This document shows, one piece after another, positions 33,310 through 44,230 of a DNA stretch of 64,000 nucleotides. The translations under genes and the position numbers were made by a program. Source of the DNA: Closterium sp. Naga37s-1 (taxonomy: Eukaryota; Streptophyta; Zygnematophyceae; Desmidiales; Closteriaceae); NCBI GenBank assembly GCA_947471745.1, contig CANJKZ010000108.1, positions 2,271,001 through 2,335,000 on the forward strand. The letters are read 5' to 3'. The notes beneath the pieces were generated by a model. It ran no database searches. It was not told the origin of the DNA and saw only the letters and a list, made by a program, of their open reading frames with translations. Position 1 is the stretch's first letter. Every line of letters starts with the position of its first letter.

Positions 33310-34792
33310 TGTTGAAAGTCTAGGCAAGAATCAGAAACAGCAAAGAGGGCTTTTCACTAGCACGCAGTTGAGTACATATAGCAAACCCTAATTTGGGCTG
33401 TACTCGCTATAGAGTACCCCACTGCAGACTAGACAAACATCACATTCTGACACACCCCCATAGTCAAAGTGGGGTACAATCAACACAACAAGCAGGCAGA
33501 GCAATAGTTCACAAGGATAAGCAAAGTTAGAGGCTATCACAGAGGGCAAGTGAGGAGGAGGAGAAACTGTGGGGGGCGAGAAGATGGGAGGCGATGGCTG
33601 AAGCTGCAGACACACGGGCAACAGGAGTGCGCAGCACTGACGCTACCAGGCGCAGAGCCCCGGACTACACGGCGACAGGCGCAGCTGGCTCTCTGTGCTC
33701 CCAGGAGTGCTCACACTGTGGCTACCGGGCGAAGAGCCCCGGACTACACGGCCACAGGGGGTCGTGGCTCTCTGGACTCCCAGGAGTGCTCACACTATGG
33801 CTACCGGGCGCAGAGCCCCGGACTACACGGCCACAGGGGGTCGTGGCTCTCTGGACTTCAGGCGCTGCGGACGACAAGTCGGCTACCTCCGGTCAACCTC
33901 CCCAAACTGTCCCACACCCCTTTCATACACTCCCTGCTGTACCCCTAGCAGTGCTCACACGCCACCCCCCTCGTATCACTCCGACGGCTCCAATACATCC
34001 ACCCCCCTCAGCGGCAGCTGCAGCAGTGGGAGACGGAGGAGGAGGAGGAGCAGGGGACGGCGCACACACCTGTCACCCCCAAACTCGCCACCCCCACACT
34101 CGCCATCCCCAAACCCCTAACACAGGCAGCAGCGGGGGGCGGTGCGCGGGCAGCAGCTGGGGGGGACGGCGCGCGGCTCGGGCAGCAACTGGACGGGCCG
34201 CGCACGGGCCTGGCGCGGGCCGTACGAATCGCGCGCGGGCTGTACGGGCCGCACGCGGGCCTGGCGCAGACCGTACGAGCCGCGCGCAGGCCTGGCGCAG
34301 GCCGTACGGGCCGCGCGCGGGCCTGGCGCAACCCGTACGGGCTGTACGGGCCGCGCGCGGGCCTGGCGCAGGTCGCGCGAGCCGCGTCGGGCGACGGGGG
34401 GCGACGCGCGGGTCTCCAGGGGCGCGGCGACGGGCGACGGGGGGCGACGCGCAGGTCGACGGGGCAGGAAACCGCCGCGCTCTCCCAGGGCGCGCGGTGG
34501 GCAGGGCAGAAAACCGCCGCGCGCCCCGAGCGCGCGGCAGACAGAAAACGAAGCGCGCCCGAGGCGCGCGATAGGCATGACAGCAGCGGAAGCTAACGGT
34601 GGGCCCATCCACAGGATCGATCCGGGAGGGTCGACCTGCTCTGATAGCATGTTGAAAGTCTAGGCAAGAATCAGAAACAGCAAAGAGGGCTTTTCACTAG
34701 CAGGCAGTTGAGTACATATAGCAAACCCTAATTTGGGCTGTACTCGCTATAGAGTACCCCACTGCAGGCTAGACAAACATCACATTTTGACA
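33310..34792 (-). mobile_element. TRIM-like non-autonomous LTR retrotransposon, TSD GAAAT
   Basis: 1483 bp with 143-bp LTRs (33310-33452 and 34650-34792) that differ at 3 positions by my count. Target duplication GAAAT is at 33305-33309 and 34793-34797; removing the element rejoins the gypsy integrase (...W-E-M-S-L-A...). On the minus strand a primer-binding site TGCTATCAGAGC follows the 5' LTR, and a polypurine tract (TATGGGGGTGTG) precedes the 3' LTR. No gag or pol. The interior has three about 80-bp repeats (33650-33860) and a GC-rich repeat (34170-34480) like the copia A leader. The tract matches that of copia B, which may be its helper family. Confidence 0.88.
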
Positions 34793-35460
34793 GAAATGTC
34801 ACTCGCCATGCTGGAATTCGCGTTCAACAACGCACCGTCTAGCACGACTAATCACTCCCCGTTCTTCCTGAATTATGGGATGGACCCGGTGGTACCAACC
34901 ACCACGACAGTCGACAACCCGGTCCCACGGTCACAAACATTTGTGACAGAACTTCAAGAGACCCGCGAGAAAGCAGCCGACGCTATTCGCAAGGCGAATA
35001 TTACTGCCCGGAAATACTCGGATCTTCTACGACGAGAAATCGTCATGACGCCTGCGCAACTAGTGCTACTCGACACAAAAAACCTACGCCTGCCCGGCTC
35101 GAACAAACTACGGCCACGATTTTGTGGGCCTTTCCGCATCATCCAGATGGTGACACCTGTCACTGCGAAGCTGCTACTACCCGACGACTGGCGTATACAC
35201 GACGCCTTCCATGTCAGCCTCCTTCGCAACTTCGTGCCTGCCACGACAGACATCGCGCGCCAGAACGCCGCCCCGACAGCTCGACCTGTCCCGGAACCGA
35301 CCACCGACCCTTCGAAGATACTTGGACATCGGATCCGGCTCAACGCCACTGGACGCCACGTGGACTTTCTAGTCCGATGGACTGACCGCACCAGTGAGGA
35401 TGACACGTGGGTGCCATAAGCATCGCTTGAAGCTTCCCCGCTTCTTGGTGATTATTTCGC
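34793..35460 (+). pseudogene. Gypsy integrase C-terminus with chromodomain
   Basis: Continues after the TRIM-like insertion: MLEFAFNNAPSSTTNHSPFF, YGMDPVVP, GPFRIIQMVTPVTAKLLLP, and HDAFHVSLLRNFVPA. The end, ILGHRIRLNATGRHVDFLVR followed by WTDRTSEDDTWVP, is a chromodomain, which marks the element as a chromovirus. A stop follows at 35417-35419. A G-rich polypurine tract (AAGGGGGGGG) lies at about 35496-35506, just before the 3' LTR. Confidence 0.85.
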
Positions 35461-35509
35461 CCACAAGCGAGTTGCGGATATTGACCACCTTGCTTAAGGG
35501 GGGGGGTAG

Positions 35510-35633
35510 TGTAAGGATTTTTCCCTTATCCTTACCGGGGTTGACTGCTACGCGTACAACCCCGATTTTCGGACTTGCACGTTCGGCGGACATCAACGAT
35601 GCCGAGGCTCCTCCGCGTCGCCTTCGGCTTTCC
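35510..35633 (+). repeat. Gypsy 3' LTR, first part
   Basis: Identical by eye to 22946-23069. It ends at the copia B target duplication TTTCC (35629-35633) and continues at 49077. Confidence 0.92.
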
Positions 35634-35760
35634 TGTCAAATGTCAATGTTATGATAGGCTGCAGTGAGGTACTCCCTAGAGAGTATAGCTTTTGTAGGAT
35701 TCCTATTTGTACCCTTGCAAACCCTAATTCCAATCATTCCGTTGCATTCCTATTCTGAGA
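35634..35760 (+). repeat. Copia B 5' LTR
   Basis: 127 bp, from TGTCAAATGTCAATG to CTATTCTGAGA. Confidence 0.9.
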
Positions 35761-36207
35761 TGGTATCACGAGTAGGTTAGATCCTCGTTCGTTCTTAGCT
35801 AGCCTCCGCGCCCTACGCGCCCTCCGTGCTCTCGCGCCCTCCGCGCCCTCCCCGCGCCTAGCCCGCGCCCTCCCGCGCTGTCCAGCCCGTCGCGCGCCCT
35901 CCTTAGACCACCGCGCGCCCTCCCCCACCGTCGCGCGCCCTCCTCAACCGTCGCGCGCCCTCCTAAAGCGTCGCGCGCCCTCCTTAGACCGCCGCGCGCC
36001 CTCCCCCACCGTCGCGCGCCCTCCTCAACCGTCGCGCGCCCTCCTTAGACCGTCGCGTGCCCTCCCCTCCGCCTGTCGCGCGCCCTCCTCCGTCAACCTT
36101 ACCGCACACCTGCGTGCACTTACCGCACACATGCGTGCGCTTACCGCACACCTGCGTGCGCTTCCCGCACACCTGCGTGCGCTTCCCGCACACCTGCGTG
36201 CGCTTCC
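35761..36207 (+). other. Copia B leader with GC-rich tandem repeats
   Basis: After the primer-binding site come [18 protein letters not shown] repeats (35830-36090) and about 4.5 copies of a 22-bp unit CGCACACCTGCGTGCGCTTC (36105-36207). Copia C inserts at the end of this array. The N-terminal part of copia B gag is missing. Confidence 0.8.
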
Positions 36208-37027
36208 TGTTATAGTCACAATAGGCTTGAATGTGCCTAAAACGAAAGATAGAGAGCACAGACGGATTTCTGCACAGCGGCTTCAAACGTTGATAGCGTT
36301 CTGCTCACAGCTCCAAATGACTTGATTCAAATTGGATCTGGAGCGTCTTCACGTCTTCTACAATTAGCAATTTAGATTGCACGATTTGATAAAGAATTGA
36401 CGACACAGCGTCGGTTTGAACGAAACGGTACTATGGCAGCCACTATAGTCTTAGAACACAAGATAGGAAGAGTTACGAGTTGGGAATGACTCCCAGCTCC
36501 TACAAACCCCAAGAGCCGAGGTACAGTGATGTGGAACAGTGCCACACTGTCCCCAACCACGAAGGGTCTCGAAACTACCCTTCACTAGGGCCTACACCAA
36601 GTGAAATGTTACACTACACAAAGTAATGTAACTATCTTCAATATCTTGAGGTGTACCCTTTTGGCAAGCTTCGAAATCACTTGAGGCTTGACACCAAGGC
36701 TCGGGCTCTTCATCACAAACTCATCCTTGAGTTCTTGATGGGTCTGCTGCACACACCTGCGACACGCCGAACGTTCGACACAGGACAAAATAGAAACCGC
36801 GCACGACAAAATAGAAACCGCGCGCGAGACACAAACGACCGCGTAACACGCGTCTAGCGATAACTCGCTATTGACTCGACACACACACCCGACATCATGA
36901 CTCAACATTCACACACAATTATAAGCATGAAATATATATTATCCCATGCCCTCATACCATTCCATACACACACACATTCACGCACACGGACAACAAGCCG
37001 AGTGCAAACCGTAGGGTTGCACAAACA
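36208..37027 (-). repeat. Copia C 3' LTR
   Basis: 820 bp. On the plus strand it runs from TGTTATAGTCACAATAGGC to GTTGCACAAACA. Confidence 0.88.
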
Positions 37028-37068
37028 AACTCCCCCTCGGATTGTTGGCCTTAGGATATGTTGCTCTC

Positions 37069-38729
37069 TCAGTTCAGAGCCATCCCAGCCAGCTTGCAAC
37101 ACTTCCAATGCTGCTGCTCCACCAGCCTCTTGGTCATCATGTCAGCCGGCTGCCCCGTGGTCTTCACGTAGCGCAACTCAACTTCACCCGCGGTTACCAT
37201 GCTCCTCGTCCAATGCCACTTCACCCTCATGTGCTTCGTGAGTCCATGCAACACAGGGTTCTTAGCAAGAGCAATGGCACCCTGGCTGTCACAGTACAGT
37301 GGGGTAGGTCCTTGCTGCTCCTCCCCCAATTCAGCCAACAAACGCCGCTGCCACACAATCTCCCGTACGGCACGGAAGAGTGCCATGTACTCGGACTCCA
37401 CCGAGCTCAAAGCTTGGTCAACCTGCTTCTTGCTCTCCCAAGCAGTTGGGCCTCCACCAACACAGCATATGAAGCCTCCCACACTTGTCATGTCCTCTGA
37501 TTCTGATGCATATGAAGCATCCGAGTAGGCGGTGAGGAACAAACGCCCGGGTTCAACACCACCGCGCCCTTTTGGCGCCTTTGTGCCGCCGCCGAGTATT
37601 GCAGCCCAACGGTCGGTGTTTGGCCAAGATACTTGGCCACCCTCATTCCAGCTGCTACCTGCTCCTCATTAGGGCATTGCACAACCCTAGCCAGCTGCCC
37701 GGTAGCAAACGCGACGTCCGGTCGGGTGTTTACCGCCGCATACATGAGGCTGCCCACCAACGAGTGAAATCGGCGCCTCTCCTCTTCACCAACGCTCTCC
37801 TCCTCTGGTCCCTTCACACACTTGAACCCAGAGGGAAAGGGTGTAGCCACATGGCCTTCACTCTGCCCAAAGTTGGCAGCCAATGCCTCCAGGTACTTTC
37901 GTTGATGCACCCGCATGCACCGCTTCTCCACATCTCGTTCGATGTGGAGCCCAAGGTAGAAGCTCACGTCACCAAGGGCCTTGCACTTGAACTTGTCTTG
38001 AAGCTTCAGCATCACCTCCTTCACAAGGTCAGAAGAGGGTGAGAAAATGAGGATGTCATCCACATAAACCACCATGAAACTCCTCTGCTCCCCCTCGCCA
38101 AGCATGAACAAGGAGTGATCGGCCGTTGAGGGAGTGAAGCCGATCCCCTCCAACACTTCGCGCAGCTTCATGTACCATTGCCTAGGGGCCTGCTTCAGCC
38201 CATAGAGGGCCTTCTTCAGCTTCCACACTCTGCCACTACCATCATCAAACCCCTCTGGCTGCGCCATAAAAATCTCCTCCTCAAGGATGCCGTTAAGGAA
38301 TGCCGTTACGATGTCCATTTGCTTTACTACCCATCCTTTGATGGCGGCTCCCGCGAATAGGGTTCGCAGCGTCGTCGGCTTCACCACAGGGGCAAACAGC
38401 TCCTTGAAGTCCACCTTCTCCTTCTGCTGGTACCCCTTGGCTACAAGCCTAGACTTGTAGCGCTCGATCTTGCCGTCGGCATCCGACTTGATTTTGAAGA
38501 GCCACTTGGACGTTATCGCCGTACGCCCCTCCGGTAGCTCCACCAATTCAAACGTGTCATTCTCCTCGATGCTCTTCAGCTCACTCTCCATGGCCTTCTT
38601 CCACTCCTCAGCATCACTACTCTCCAAAGCCTCCTTGAGAGTTGCTGGTTCTCCCGGCATCTCCACCGGAGAGAAGAACGCGAAGGCACACTCCTCGTAG
38701 TCACTCTCCTCGTCGTCTCCGACCATCAT
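37069..38729 (-). pseudogene. Copia C reverse transcriptase and RNase H (one frameshift)
   Basis: RT reads KWLFKIKSDADGKIERYKSR, LVAKGYQQKEKVDFKELFAP, DIVTAFLNGILEEEIFMAQP and catalytic YVDDILIF (YVDD at about 38055-38066). The frame breaks near 37545, within the start of RNase H, and continues as FLTAYSDASYASESEDMTSV, SKKQVDQALSSVESEYMAL and ADMMTKRL with a stop at 37069-37071. It is separated from the gag-integrase frame by a single in-frame TGA. Confidence 0.88.
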
Positions 38730-38735
38730 TGCCGC

Positions 38736-41700
38736 TCAGGCCAGGGCTGTCTTGCCCTGCTTTCCCGGCGCATCATAGGTCAGCCTATTAGGGGGTTGAA
38801 CTCTCCTCTTCCCCCTTCCTTCCTCCTCAGCTGCAGGGACTTGAAGGCCTTGGCGTTGCTGCGGTGTGGCTCGAATCCGTGGAGCACTCGTAGTACGGGA
38901 AGGGAGTGACGGTGCACGCTCGCTCACTTGCTGCACCTCCTCCTCTTCTTCCTCTGCATCATTGGCCTCCTCTCCCCCATTCACAAGGGAGGATTGCCTT
39001 GTGGTTGTGCTGCCGCTGCTCAGCTCCAAAGGCAGCTCCACATGCTCCAAACCGGAACTCTTCACCTCCCCAAACCGCACGCCTATCTTCGCCTCATTCT
39101 CCGCCTTCCAATCCTTGTACATGAAGTTCTCCATGAACTTGCAGTCCCTGCTCACCAAGAACTTCTTGGTGAATGGGTCCCAAAGAAGCCATCCCTTGCT
39201 GTTTTGAGCCATGCCCAAGTGCACGGCCCACACCGCCTTGGCACCAAGCTTGTTGTGCCGAAGATGCTTAGGCACGAGCGCCATGCACATGCACCCGAAC
39301 ACCCGAAGCATATCCACCTTTGGCTTCCTTCCTAGCCACTCCACATAGGGCACCCATTTGTCTGCTCCCACATGAGTCAAGGCTCTGTTCTTGGCCACAC
39401 ACGCGCTCCGCACCGCATCAGGCCAGAAATAGTCGGGTAGCCCGGCTTCAATGAGCAACCCGCGTGCCGCCTCCGTGATTGTGCGGTTCGCTCGCTCGGC
39501 GATGCCGTTCATTGCAGGGGAGTATGGCATGGTGAGGGAGTGCCGAATACCATTCTTCTTCAGCCACAACCCAAACTCCTTGCTCAGGAACTCTCCCCCT
39601 CGATCGGTGCGGATTGACTTGACTAGACGGTCTTGTTGCCGCTCCACCATCGGGAACCAATCCGTCTTCAACGTTTCAGCCACGTCGCTCTTCTTGGCCA
39701 GCACGTACACCCAAGTCATGCGGGTGTAGACGTCGACAATGGTGAGAAAATACTCAGCTCCAGCAGCTCCAAGCTTCAGGGGGCCCACCACGTCCATCAC
39801 CACCTCATCAAGCGGTGCCTTTGCCGTTGCCTCCGAACTAGGGAACGGAAACCGGGTGAACTTGGCTTGAATGCACGTCGGGCAGCCAAGCACCTCATCG
39901 GGCTCCCCCTTCACACGTATGCCAGCAACCATCTCATTCTTCACTAGCTGCTGCAAGATGGGCAGGGCCACATGCCCCATGCGCCGATGCAAGGTGAGCC
40001 AATCACACTCCCCCGTAGCCGAAGTTGGATTGGAGAATGCCGCGCTCGCAATAGCGCCCCACATACTCTCTCCGTAGTCCTCCTCCGCTGCTGCCTCTGG
40101 GTTCTCCTCACCCTTTTGCTGCTCCTTGGTTGCTGCACCACTCTCCTTAGGTTCACTGAACTTGCTGGTCCCTCCAGGTTTGCTCTTCTTGAGCTCATTC
40201 TCCTTAGCGCGACCGTTCGCGCCATCGTCGCTACCGACCGCTCCATCCTTGGTGCTGATGCTTGCTGCCACTTGCCTCTCCTTAGGCATAGGGACCACTG
40301 GGATCTGCCACATCTCGTTGTAGACATCCCTGTCCTCATGAAGGTCCCAAAGAATTCGATCGCCAAGCCTTGCGGTGTAGGTCTTGGCTCCCTTCGAGTT
40401 CGTGTCCATGCCGGCCTTTGCCAACCGCCGCACGGAAATCAGGTTTGCAGCAAGGCTGGGCACCCAAAGCACGTTCTTGAGGCCCACCATCTTCCCATCA
40501 GCACCCTTGAACATGGCCTTGCCCATGCCTTTCACCTCTGCTCGCTGCCCCAAAGCCGATGTGACATGCTTCACCGGTGACGGCTCGAGTTCGGTGAGCA
40601 AGTCCGGGCGAGGTGTCATGCTATAGGTAGCGCCACTATCAATCACCCAATAGTCCAGGGGGTGTAGGGTCACCTTCCCCACAGCTGCTGGCTCCTCAAA
40701 GCCTTCATCCTTCTCTGGACCAGCCGGTACTTGCGTCGACACGAAGTAGAATAGACCCGGGTATCGATCGTCGCTCGGGTCCTTGTCGTTGTCTCCGCTC
40801 TTCATGTTTGCAGCTCCGCCACCGCGACCGCCACGGCCTCCACGGCCTCGTCCTCTCCCTCCTCCTGCTCCTCTACCCTCTTGGCCTTGAGCAGGGGTCC
40901 AACCATCAGGGATTTTGTAGCAGTCGCGCCACATGTGTCCGCTCTTGTGGCAATAGTGACACTCGCCGTCGAATCGGCCGCGACCGCGTCCGTAGCTCTT
41001 GTCGTCGCTGCCGTAACCGCCACTCCTGCGGCCTCCGCCGAAGTTGCTGCCACCAAACCTTCCTCCCCCTCGTCCTCTGCCTCTTCCTCGACCATATCCA
41101 CGGCCGATGCTCGCTGCCCCAGCGCCATCCGCACTCGCCAACTCACGGCGGCGGAAATCCTCTTGAAGGATAGCTCGCTTTACGTCTTCAAGCGAGAGGC
41201 GGGGCAAGTCGCGATTAAGGTTGATGATGAGCGAGGACCATGACTCTGGGAGTAAGGCCAGCAACTTGGTCTTCTTTTGGAGCTCACTGTAGTTCAAATC
41301 AGCTCCCTCAAGCCGCGTCAACAAGTCGAAGAATTTCTGCACCCCTTCTTCAACCGCTTCGTCTTCTTCAATTCGTAGTGCCGCCATTTGCCGTTCCAAC
41401 ACCACCGCTACCGCCGCTGTTGCAGGAGCATGTACACCCTTGAGAGCAGCCCATGCCTTTGGTCCTTTCTCTGGTTCACGCTGGAATGGCTTGATGTGAC
41501 GGATCTGACTGCTCCCCAACGCTTGCCCAAGTAAGAGATAGCCTTGTGCGCTCTTCCGCACCCACGGGCTCTTCTCCGGGTCGTTCTCGGGGCGCTTCTC
41601 CGTTCCTTCCATCACCTCCAGCAGGTCATAGTGGTCAAAGATGTTCTCCATCTTGAAGGACCATTCAACAAAGTTGTCACCGTTGAACTTGTCAAGCCCA

Positions 41701-41837
41701 AACACCCTAGGCTCATCCCTAGGTGGGCCAAGACTTGGTTGCATGGGCGCCATGGCTGAATCACGGGGTTGGCCTTGAGCTTGAGCTTCTCCACTGCCAC
41801 CAGCACCTCTGCCACCCCTTTCCTCAGGTCCAGACAT
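38736..41837 (-). CDS. Copia C Gag-protease-integrase polyprotein
   Basis: The ATG at 41837 (MSGPEERGGRG) is the likely start; the open frame extends upstream only through the primer-binding site. Domains in order: gag (FGLDKFNGDNFVEWSFKMEN), RGRG-rich linker, CCHC knuckle CHYCHKSGHMWRDC, protease VIDSGATYSMTP, zinc-binding LHRRMGHVALPILQQL with CPTC, integrase with MDVVGPLKL, IRTDRGGEFLSK and SPAMNGIAERANRT, then FGCMCMALVP. It ends at TGA (38736-38738), after which the same frame continues into RT. About 1030 codons without a break is unusual in this cluster and suggests a young insertion. Confidence 0.88.
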   Translation of the reverse strand: MSGPEERGGRGAGGSGEAQAQGQPRDSAMAPMQPSLGPPRDEPRVFGLDKFNGDNFVEWSFKMENIFDHYDLLEVMEGTEKRPENDPEKSPWVRKSAQGYLLLGQALGSSQIRHIKPFQREPEKGPKAWAALKGVHAPATAAVAVVLERQMAALRIEEDEAVEEGVQKFFDLLTRLEGADLNYSELQKKTKLLALLPESWSSLIINLNRDLPRLSLEDVKRAILQEDFRRRELASADGAGAASIGRGYGRGRGRGRGGGRFGGSNFGGGRRSGGYGSDDKSYGRGRGRFDGECHYCHKSGHMWRDCYKIPDGWTPAQGQEGRGAGGGRGRGRGGRGGRGGGAANMKSGDNDKDPSDDRYPGLFYFVSTQVPAGPEKDEGFEEPAAVGKVTLHPLDYWVIDSGATYSMTPRPDLLTELEPSPVKHVTSALGQRAEVKGMGKAMFKGADGKMVGLKNVLWVPSLAANLISVRRLAKAGMDTNSKGAKTYTARLGDRILWDLHEDRDVYNEMWQIPVVPMPKERQVAASISTKDGAVGSDDGANGRAKENELKKSKPGGTSKFSEPKESGAATKEQQKGEENPEAAAEEDYGESMWGAIASAAFSNPTSATGECDWLTLHRRMGHVALPILQQLVKNEMVAGIRVKGEPDEVLGCPTCIQAKFTRFPFPSSEATAKAPLDEVVMDVVGPLKLGAAGAEYFLTIVDVYTRMTWVYVLAKKSDVAETLKTDWFPMVERQQDRLVKSIRTDRGGEFLSKEFGLWLKKNGIRHSLTMPYSPAMNGIAERANRTITEAARGLLIEAGLPDYFWPDAVRSACVAKNRALTHVGADKWVPYVEWLGRKPKVDMLRVFGCMCMALVPKHLRHNKLGAKAVWAVHLGMAQNSKGWLLWDPFTKKFLVSRDCKFMENFMYKDWKAENEAKIGVRFGEVKSSGLEHVELPLELSSGSTTTRQSSLVNGGEEANDAEEEEEEVQQVSERAPSLPSRTTSAPRIRATPQQRQGLQVPAAEEEGRGKRRVQPPNRLTYDAPGKQGKTALA

Positions 41838-41871
41838 TGTCGAAACTGCTCCAAGGTGCTCTGATACCACT

Positions 41872-42691
41872 TGTTATAGTCACAATAGGCTTGAATGTGC
41901 CTAAAACGAAAGATAGAGAGCACAGACGGATTTCTGCACAGCGGCTTCAAACGTTGATAGCGTTCTGCTCACAGCTGCAAATGACTTGATTCAAATTGGA
42001 TCTGGAGCGTCTTCACGTCGTCTACAATTAGCAATTTAGATTGCACGATTTGATAAAGAATTGACGACACAGCGTCGGTTTGAACGAAACGGTACTATGG
42101 CAGCCACTATAGTCTTAGAACACAAGATAGGAAGAGTTACGAGTTGGGAATGACTCCCAGCTCCTACAAACCCCAAGAGCCGAGGTACAGTGATGTGGAA
42201 CAGTGCCACACTGTCCCCAACCACGAAGGGTCTCGAAACTACCCTTCACTAGGGCCTACACCAAGTGAAATGTTACACTACACAAAGTAATGTAACTATC
42301 TTCAATATCTTGAGGTGTACCCTTTTGGCAAGCTTCGAAATCACTTGAGGCTTGACACCAAGGCTCGGGCTCTTCATCACAAACTCATCCTTGAGTTCTT
42401 GATGGGTCTGCTGCACACACCTGCGACACGCCGAACGTTCGACACAGGACAAAATAGAAACCGCGCACGACAAAATAGAAACCGCGCGCGAGACACAAAC
42501 GACCGCGTAACACGCGTCTAGCGATAACTCGCTATTGACTCGACACACACACTCGACATCATGACTCAACATTCACACACAATTATAAGCATGAAATATA
42601 TATTATCCCATGCCCTCATACCATTCCATACACACACACATTCACGCACACGGACAACAAGCCGAGTGCAAACCGTAGGGTTGCACCAACA
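41872..42691 (-). repeat. Copia C 5' LTR
   Basis: 820 bp partner of 36208-37027. Confidence 0.88.
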
Positions 42692-42859
42692 AACTCCCCC
42701 TCGGATTGTTGGCCTTAGGATATGTTGCTCTCTCAGTTCAGAGCCATCCCAGCCAGCTTGCAACACTTCCAATGCTGCTGCTCCACCAGCCTCTTGGTCA
42801 TCATGTCAGCCGGCTGCCCCGTGGTCTTCACGTAGCGCAACTCAACTTCACCCGCGGTT
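42692..42859 (-). repeat. Extra copy of copia C 3' internal end
   Basis: 168 bp matching 37028-37195 (polypurine tract and RNase H C-terminus), placed outside the 5' LTR. It joins copia B gag at 42860 with no spacer. This is a sign of a tandem LTR-sharing arrangement or of recombination. Confidence 0.85.
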
Positions 42860-44230
42860 CCTCACCAGCCAGCGTCAGGACGGCGCCACTCTGTGGGCCC
42901 ACGCGTCGGGCGCTCTCGCGGCACCCCCGTCCCCCGCCGCCCTGCCGACCGCCCCGGAGCCAACTCCTACGGCCCAGGCGGACTACGACCGTCGGGTCCT
43001 GGCTCGGGACGTGTGGCTCTCTCGTGACGCGGCCGCCACCCTCACGCTATCGGAGCTTCTCCCCCCGACTGAGGCCGCTCACTTTGACCAGGTGGAGACA
43101 GCCAAGGGGGTTTGGGATGCTATTGTGGCTCGCTATTCCACCCCCTCTTCCGCCTCCCTCAGTCGCCTCCTCATGCCGTTCGTGTTTCCCGACCTAGGCT
43201 CGTTTGCGACTGTTTCCGACCTAGTGACTCATCTTCGCTCGCTTGACGCCGGTTTTCGTTCGGCCTGTACCGACGCACAGCTCCTTGTTGCTCCCCCCCC
43301 CGATGTGGCTCACTGTGCACTGGTTAGTCACCCGCCTCCCTGACCGCCTTGCCACTGCCCGCGACGCGCTTCTTCAGAAGCACCCCACTGAACTCACTAT
43401 AGACCTCCTTTAGACTGCTCTCGGGACCATCGAGAGCAGCCTCCTCACCGTTGCCTCCGCCACTGATGCGGTGGCCCCCCGTCTCTTTGCGGGGTGTGCC
43501 GCCCCTCACCTTCCCACTTTCACCGCTACCCGCGCTTCTGCTGCTGTGTCGGTCTCTGAGGACACCGCTGCCATTTCTGCCGCAGACTGGCAGAAACGGG
43601 GCAAGAGTGGCAAGAAGGGCGGGAAGGGGGGCGGTGGGGGCGGAGGAGGTGGCGGTGGAGGGGGCGGTGGAGGTGGGACCGGCGGTGGTGGTGGAGGCGG
43701 CGGCGGCGGCGGCGGCGGCGGTGGTGCACCAGGGGGAGGGGGCCTTGGAGGAAGCGCAGGACAGACAGGTCCACCCACAGGTGGTGGCCCGACCGGTGGG
43801 GGTGCTGCCCCCCAGCAGCAGCAGCCACAGCAGCACCAGCAGCAGCAGGGACAGCAGCAGCAGCAGGCACCGCAACAGTTCCAGCAGTGGGGGCCCCCGC
43901 TGCAGTGGGGTCCGCAGCAGCACTGGGGTCCCCCGCCGCAGTGGGGTCCGGGAGGCCCTGGGAGCACCGGCCGCAGCAGCAGCTCTTCCAGCTGGGCCCC
44001 TCGCCCCCCTCGCCGTGACGCTGGCCCCTGCACCCACTGGTGCCTCACCGGGCCGGGCAGCCCCTGTCTCTGTGGTCGCGACGACCACTCTGCCGCGCGG
44101 TGCTTCCGCCGCCTCGACGACCTCTACCGGGCTCGTTGGGGCCCCCTGGCGGTCACGCCTCGCTGGTCTCGTCTGTTAACCCGTAAGATTGATGTCTTTG
44201 ATTTGTCCATGGACGATGCGCGTCAGCATG
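42860..44230 (+). pseudogene. Copia B gag (5'-truncated, stop and frameshift)
   Basis: Starts inside gag at LTSQRQDGATLWAHA, then TAKGVWDAIVARYSTPSSAS and FVFPDLGSFATVSDL. The frame shifts near 43330. TAG at 43411-43413 follows DLL. A poly-Gly region (43615-43735), a poly-Gln region (43805-43890) and a Cys/His segment CTHWCLTGPGSPCLCGRDDH (about 44031-44090) follow. Confidence 0.82.

Larger units (their letters stand above)
36208..42859 (-). mobile_element. Copia C: second Ty1/copia family, nested in copia B
   Basis: Long LTRs: 36208-37027 (3', in element orientation) and 41872-42691 (5'), each 820 bp with about 4 differences by eye. Primer-binding site TGGTATCAGAGC lies just inside the 5' LTR (about 41858-41869, minus strand). 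The polypurine tract CCGAGGGGGAGT lies beside the 3' LTR. Beyond the 5' LTR, 42692-42859 repeats 37028-37195 (tract plus the end of RNase H), so a second partial unit shares this LTR. There is no clean 5-bp target duplication (CTTCC left, GTTCC right). It is the best preserved element in the window. Confidence 0.9.
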
